Assembly (NCBI GenBank): GCA_963668495.1
Contig: OY764545.1
Coordinates: 1,922,001-1,986,000 of the forward strand
Direction: 5' to 3'
DNA: 64,000 nucleotides
Source of the DNA: Oleispirillum sp963668495
GTDB taxonomy: Bacteria; Pseudomonadota; Alphaproteobacteria; Rhodospirillales; Rhodospirillaceae
This document shows positions 59,048 to 64,000 of this stretch, one piece after another. The first letter of the stretch is position 1. Each line of letters begins with the position of its first letter. Under the pieces are notes generated by a model. It did not search any database, was not told the DNA's origin, and was given only the letters and a program-made list of their open reading frames with translations. Position numbers and translations under genes: made by a program.

Positions 59048-60637
59048 CTAATTAGACTTTCTTTGTGGATCGAGCTCTGAATTACCTTTTTTTATGGCTG
59101 GCGGTGCTTCAATTTCAGAAGAGACTTGCAGGGCTATTTGCATATTATTGCGTGCCCTGTGTAGGTGCCAGCCATAGACGGCCCCCATTGCCATATTGGA
59201 TTCTGCGGTTTTGGGTGCGTAAAGCCGCGATAATGCAAGAATATTGGCAACGTCATTGGCTTCACCCAATGTGTCTTGCAGTTTTGCAAGCGTTTTGGCG
59301 TACTTTTGCAACTTCTTTTTGCCATAGAGTGCGGCACAGAATTCGATCAGATATCTTAGTTTTTTCGTCGCAATACGGATCTCATGACAGGCCAGTGGAT
59401 CTTGCGCTCTCAGGGCTTTCTCTCTTTTTTTCAAGGGTTGATACAGTTTCTCAATCTGGGAAGAAGCGAAAGAATCAATACGATCCGTATTATCTGATTG
59501 CTTTAATTGGCAAATCCGTAATGCCAGCAAAAGAATGGCTTGTGTGATTTCCGAACTGCGAAGTTTCTTGCAGGCCGTGCTTAAAATGGTGTTCCGACGT
59601 TTATGGAGTTCCAGACAGGTTTTTTCTAAAGCAAGGCGAATGTCCAACGGTGTTTCTTCCGCATGTATCACGCAAGGTATGATCTGGGTCCTGAGTATAT
59701 CAATGTCTCGCACGGGGCTAAGATGATTGGCGATTACTTTGAAAGTCTCACTTATGTTCCGGTTTTCTTTGCTGTCCATAAACGGTGTCGCCAACAGCAG
59801 TGCAGCGCGTATACGTCGGCAGGCGATACGAGCCTGATGCACAGCTTCAACAGCACCGTCAGTTTCAAGGTTTGGAATATTGGCAAGGTAATGTGTCAGG
59901 GCATCACCAAGGATGGAGGCAATTGCATGCGCATGAGACAGGTCGTCGTCGGATTTTAGTTTTCCTACCATGTAAACAGGGGGGGGATTGCCGGACGTTA
60001 ACTCAAAGCCTCTTTGCGCCTTGCTTTGCCAGCCTGCACGTAAGGGTAGGGATGTGGATAAATCCAAGGCAAGCTTGTAGATATGAATGGGGTTGCCGCG
60101 TTTTAGTTCCAGCTCTACCTCTACCAGCGGAGTTTCATCTTTCATGCTTCCATCTGGTTGCAATGCACGAATGAAACCATGGTCAACAGCGATCTCAATG
60201 TCCCATTCCTCCGTGCAAAGTAGGGCATCTGTCCGTTCCATATCGCTTTCGAATACGGGACACAGTGCGTTCTGAAACGGTGCGGTAATTTGAGCCGGTT
60301 CTCCGTCCCATGCCGAAAATTCGGGTTTGTTTGATGATATGGGTGCTTGCCATTCCTGACGATGAAAAACGCAGCCTTCTGCAGTGCCGGATAACTTTAA
60401 ATGTTGTTCGAATTGGTTGCCTGTGCTGCGAATTCGAAATGCAGCGCCCGAGCGCATCAGGGCAAAATCTGGAGTATCAAAGTACACTGTCTTGATATGA
60501 CGCGTGCGGGGTGGCTGTTTCAAAAGTGGTTTAACGGCAGCATGCGCCCAAATCCGCCGTGCTGTCCGGCGGTCTGTGAGTAGCTTCAGTTCTATCTCAT
60601 TTTCGATTTGCGTATTTTGCGGAACTGACTTTGCCAT
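59048..60637 (-). CDS. CYTH-CHAD domain protein
   Basis: A 529-residue protein from ATG 60637 (ideal GGAGG upstream). The N-terminal CYTH domain (about 12-210) shows the ENEIELKL (ExExK) motif, IKTVYFDTPDFALM, and DIEIAVDHG; it can hydrolyse triphosphates such as inorganic tripolyphosphate. The C-terminal CHAD domain (about 230-510) has the conserved His-rich helices: VHQARIACRRIRAAL and CHEIRIATKKLRYLIEF. CHAD domains bind polyphosphate. The combination points to polyphosphate metabolism or localisation to granules, as in homologues. It is divergent from the SPOR lipoprotein. Confidence 0.92.
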   Translation of the reverse strand: MAKSVPQNTQIENEIELKLLTDRRTARRIWAHAAVKPLLKQPPRTRHIKTVYFDTPDFALMRSGAAFRIRSTGNQFEQHLKLSGTAEGCVFHRQEWQAPISSNKPEFSAWDGEPAQITAPFQNALCPVFESDMERTDALLCTEEWDIEIAVDHGFIRALQPDGSMKDETPLVEVELELKRGNPIHIYKLALDLSTSLPLRAGWQSKAQRGFELTSGNPPPVYMVGKLKSDDDLSHAHAIASILGDALTHYLANIPNLETDGAVEAVHQARIACRRIRAALLLATPFMDSKENRNISETFKVIANHLSPVRDIDILRTQIIPCVIHAEETPLDIRLALEKTCLELHKRRNTILSTACKKLRSSEITQAILLLALRICQLKQSDNTDRIDSFASSQIEKLYQPLKKREKALRAQDPLACHEIRIATKKLRYLIEFCAALYGKKKLQKYAKTLAKLQDTLGEANDVANILALSRLYAPKTAESNMAMGAVYGWHLHRARNNMQIALQVSSEIEAPPAIKKGNSELDPQRKSN

Positions 60638-60844
60638 TTTTGCCTCCACCCAACTTTACAATATATGCAGAACTACGTGCCGTAGGTCGATGGTATCTCG
60701 CATAGGAAATTCCGTCTAATGAATGTGGGCTGAAATTTCCATTGTAACCTTGAAAATCATGTGATTGCCGGGAATGGGGATTGCTTCTTTCGTATTGACG
60801 GGTCAAACTGCCTGAAACAGTTTTACCCATTCGGAGACGTGTTG

Positions 60845-62233
60845 ATGAGCGCGCATTCACGTTTGCAATCATTGCGAAAATTACTTTTGACGGGCTGCGC
60901 GGCAGTCTTTTTATCGGCATGTGCGACAGGCAGCGGTACTCCAGAATTCATTGATACTTTTGTACAGTCCCCGGATGCGCTTGCGGATAGAGCATTAGCG
61001 GCGTTGGCTCGCGGGGATTACGGCGCGGCAGAGATCAATATCTTGAACGCGCTTGAGAAAAACCCAAAGCATCCATACGCTCTTCTGGCCGGTGGTATTC
61101 TCTATCAAAACACCAATCGTCCCCTGAAGGCGCGCACAATGTACGAAGACCTCTTATCGTTGCAGTCGCCGGATATGGCGACGGTCATGGGGTGGTCACG
61201 CATGCAGTCGGCAACCTTGCCAGATATTGCGCGCGACAATCTCCGCATTATGGAAGGGGGGCAGGCTTCCCCACGTCCGGCAGGTACGGGCAGGGAAGCC
61301 TATTCAGAGTTAGCTCCTGTTCGTACTTCTCAGGCGGTTCCCGCCACCACGCTTCCTGCACGAATTGATGGATTTACAAAGCTTGATCCGCCGTCATCTG
61401 CCGCAATGGTGGAGGCTCTTGACCCCGAGACAAAGGCGATTGCGGCTCGCTTTCGTGCGCTGCAACAACTGCGTGACGCTCGTCTGATCTCGCCAAGTGA
61501 ATATGCGCAGCGGCGATCAGAAAATATTGGTGGACTGCTGCCGATGACTAAGCAGGCTCCTGCAAATGGGTTGGAGCGTCCAGTTCCGGCAATCCATCAA
61601 ATTATGAACAGGTTAGAGGCTTTGCAGCGTTCTTTGCAGGCAAGGGCGATTACGCCGCGTGAACACGCTCTGGAAAGAGAATTGATTTTGGACGCTTTGT
61701 TGCCGCAGAAACCTGAGGCTCGAGCACTTCCACGTGCCACGCCTCAAGGCTTGCTGGAGTCAGCTGCGCGTATTCGTCAGGTTGAGCATTTACGGGAAAT
61801 GGGCTTAATTACTGCTGATGAAGCTAAGGCCGAGCAAAAAGCAATTGAAAAGGCGTTGCGTGCAAGTGATTCGTCTTTAGCAGTATCTGATGGGCGCGAT
61901 CGCGTTGCTGGTGGTCCACAAATGCTTATCCCCGGCGGGGCTAAAGCTGCACCGGAAGCCATTGAAAGGCCAAAAGTGGCACTGGCAGACAGCATTACCG
62001 TGCATTTGTCTTCGTATAGGTCGGAGGGGCAGGCGAAAAGAGGATGGGATAGCCTTAGAAAGCGGTTTCCCAATCAACTGGGGACGTTGGCATCCGATAT
62101 TCGCAGGGTGACTGTACCGAACAAGGGAACCTTCTACCGCTTGCATGTTGGGCCAATGAATAGCCGCGTGGCAGCAGATAGGTTGTGTTCGTCCTTGCGA
62201 CGGCAGCGCCAGTTCTGCACAGTCTCCGGCTAG
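60845..62233 (+). CDS. SPOR-domain lipoprotein
   Basis: A 462-residue outer-envelope protein starting at ATG 60845, GGAGAC upstream. It has a lipoprotein signal with lipobox LSAC (about residue 27), then a TPR-like segment (LADRALAALARGDYGAAEIN, HPYALLAGGILY), repeated short-helix regions (ARFRALQQLRDARLISPSEYAQRR; related motifs at LEALQRSLQARAITPREHA and IRQVEHLREMGLITADEA) and a C-terminal SPOR domain (about 385-460: VHLSSYRSEGQAKRGWDSL to YRLHVGPM). SPOR domains bind denuded septal glycan, so a role in division or envelope constriction is likely. Confidence 0.85.
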   Translation: MSAHSRLQSLRKLLLTGCAAVFLSACATGSGTPEFIDTFVQSPDALADRALAALARGDYGAAEINILNALEKNPKHPYALLAGGILYQNTNRPLKARTMYEDLLSLQSPDMATVMGWSRMQSATLPDIARDNLRIMEGGQASPRPAGTGREAYSELAPVRTSQAVPATTLPARIDGFTKLDPPSSAAMVEALDPETKAIAARFRALQQLRDARLISPSEYAQRRSENIGGLLPMTKQAPANGLERPVPAIHQIMNRLEALQRSLQARAITPREHALERELILDALLPQKPEARALPRATPQGLLESAARIRQVEHLREMGLITADEAKAEQKAIEKALRASDSSLAVSDGRDRVAGGPQMLIPGGAKAAPEAIERPKVALADSITVHLSSYRSEGQAKRGWDSLRKRFPNQLGTLASDIRRVTVPNKGTFYRLHVGPMNSRVAADRLCSSLRRQRQFCTVSG

Positions 62234-62261
62234 AGACGAAGACTGTGCTCTGAGTTAACAG

Positions 62262-62735
62262 TTATTTCGCGTTGCGCATGATCGCAGCCGCATTTGGTGA
62301 CACGGTGACGAAAACCTCTGTGCCTTGCAATGTGCGCGGGGAAACTTCAATGGTCGCAACGCGCGCGCCGCGCTGGAATGTCATAACCGTACGCTGACCT
62401 CGGATGACGGTCATCTCTTGCCAGCCAAATTTCGGCATTTCAGCTTTATACAGATCAAAGATCTGTGCAGTGCTATTGCTGGAGGAATAGACCAACCGCC
62501 CCGTCCATTCTTCAGAAGCCCCAAGCAGCAGACTGCGATCCATGTCCATGGTTGCAGCGGGCGGAACTGGGATATCACTGAATTGTGTAAAGCTCGGGGC
62601 GTGTTTCGGGCTGGCCTGTTCTGAAGAGGAATCTGACCCCGTCGGCAGCAAACCCTCCGTTGCACACCCCATCAGGGATATCCCCATCAAAATCCCGCCC
62701 CCAAGTACGATGATGCGCAAAAGGTTTTGGTCCAT
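62262..62735 (-). CDS. Small lipoprotein of unknown function
   Basis: A 157-residue protein from ATG 62735 with AGGA upstream. Signal peptide with lipobox LMGC (about 24). The mature domain is about 130 residues: PVPPAATMDMDRSLLLGASEEWTGRLVYSS, then a helix (STAQIFDLYKAEMPKFGWQEM) and strands (RTVMTFQRGARVATIEVS). I recall this layout as common in Rhodospirillales but cannot name a function. It converges with the SPOR gene and lies upstream of the rRNA operon on the other strand. Confidence 0.7.
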   Translation of the reverse strand: MDQNLLRIIVLGGGILMGISLMGCATEGLLPTGSDSSSEQASPKHAPSFTQFSDIPVPPAATMDMDRSLLLGASEEWTGRLVYSSSNSTAQIFDLYKAEMPKFGWQEMTVIRGQRTVMTFQRGARVATIEVSPRTLQGTEVFVTVSPNAAAIMRNAK

Positions 62736-62883
62736 AACTGTTGTCCTCCACAAAACCATAATCCTTATAAGCAGTTTCATACCATTGCTGGCGAATTGCA
62801 GAAACAGGAAATCTATATAGAGGGGGAAAAACGGCAGATTTTGGGGAAAACTGAAAAAAGATGAGAAAGTTTGCAGAAAGTGT

Positions 62884-62912
62884 TTGACTTGGTGTTGGTG
62901 AGGGTCTAGAAA
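62884..62912 (+). promoter_or_regulatory. Candidate rrn operon promoter
   Basis: TTGACT (62884-62889) and TAGAAA (62907-62912) are spaced by 17 bases, followed by a GC-rich stretch, about 295 bases before the mature 16S start. This is a plausible sigma-70 promoter of the rRNA operon. Confidence 0.55.
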
Positions 62913-63007
62913 CTGGCCTCCCGACGCGGTGAGGTTCTCTGGACCGGGGCTGCTGAGGGTTAGGAAATTCGGGGCTTTTGTCCTTGTTGCGGTTCTCGCG
63001 ACTAAAC

Positions 63008-63016
63008 GTTCTTTGA
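63008..63016 (+). promoter_or_regulatory. boxA-like rRNA antitermination element
   Basis: GTTCTTTGA followed by CATTGT in the leader resembles the boxA (TGCTCTTTA) found in rRNA leaders, where NusB/S10 assemble an antitermination complex. Confidence 0.55.
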
Positions 63017-63205
63017 CATTGTGGATCGGAAGAAGAAGGGATACGCGAGCGGCGATATGTTTTGTCGGGTAGTATGACGAAACGAAGCTGTTTTGTGTAT
63101 CTCAGACAGTTTTGTGACGGCTTGGCCTTTATGGTCAAGACTTCGCAATGACTTTGAGAATGCGCAGGATTTAGCTTTGGGATTTTTCGATCGAGTATCG
63201 GGAAA

Positions 63206-64000
<795 letters not shown>

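Larger units (their letters stand above)
62736..63205. other. 470-base rRNA promoter and leader region
   Basis: No protein gene. It contains the promoter of the small lipoprotein (left end, minus strand), a likely rrn promoter at 62884-62912, and the leader RNA with a boxA-like sequence near 63008 and processing sequences before 16S. Confidence 0.7.

Overview
This window reads as chromosomal core sequence of an alphaproteobacterium, most likely a marine-type member of the Rhodospirillales. The 16S rRNA start at the right edge has alphaproteobacterial sequence. Supporting markers are a Shemin-pathway 5-aminolevulinate synthase, DUF1178 and DUF4167 proteins, an NDUFS4-like complex I accessory subunit, an Rrf2-controlled SUF operon and a cluster of GANTC (CcrM-type) sites. 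Genus is not resolvable here, and the marine habitat is inferred from an NhaD-type Na+/H+ antiporter and moderate GC. No prophage, insertion sequence, integrase or CRISPR array was seen.

Layout, left to right. 1-9300: end of grxC, a nitrilase-family amidase, DUF1178, a GGDEF/EAL protein, ubiG (minus), lysC, a nitronate monooxygenase and ptsP. 9477-18900: a RodZ-like protein with a 48-bp tandem repeat, ispG, hisS, prfA-prmC, DUF4167 and clpB with a heat-shock-like promoter. 18971-26800: SRPBCC protein, M23 peptidase behind a GANTC cluster, an SDR without the usual Tyr/Lys, upp, an orphan, a Panacea-domain protein, an NhaD antiporter and a universal stress protein. 27110-29757: a three-gene thiamine-precursor ABC transporter under a TPP riboswitch (minus). 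29872-30935: DUF192, tRNA-Pro(TGG), complex I subunit, tRNA-Arg(TCT). 31050-34310: an Alg44-like PilZ/HlyD protein and an Alg8-like glycosyltransferase behind a perfect FNR-type box.

34322-41525 (mostly minus): DsbD/ScsB-like reductase, a candidate small RNA, a COG0523 metallochaperone GTPase with a long His-Asp tract encoded by a 6-bp repeat, a secreted repeat protein (plus), hisI, metC, sseA and a NUDIX hydrolase. 41742-48139: the SUF iron-sulfur operon rrf2-sufBCDSTE behind an IscR-type operator. 48279-51938: a HAMP protein resembling a chemoreceptor without its signalling tip, an EAL protein and CheW. 51939-62735: a gap holding CCUCCUCCC-type sequence, an orphan, a GH65 protein apparently lacking its general acid, a lytic transglycosylase, hemA, a double cold-shock protein, a CYTH-CHAD protein, a SPOR lipoprotein and a small lipoprotein. 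62884 to the end: rrn promoter, leader and the first ~795 nt of 16S rRNA.

Two themes link the genes. One is cyclic-di-GMP and exopolysaccharide: two EAL proteins, a PilZ-domain polymer synthase pair and an apparent oxygen-responsive control site. The other is metal and redox homeostasis: SUF, COG0523 GTPase, DsbD-like, SseA, MetC and HemA. The strongest candidates for something undescribed are the FNR-boxed minimal Alg8/Alg44 pair, the GH65 with altered catalytic residues, the tipless chemoreceptor-like protein, and two candidate small RNAs with C-rich, anti-Shine-Dalgarno-like loops. All calls come from reading the sequence and from family knowledge; no database search was run.
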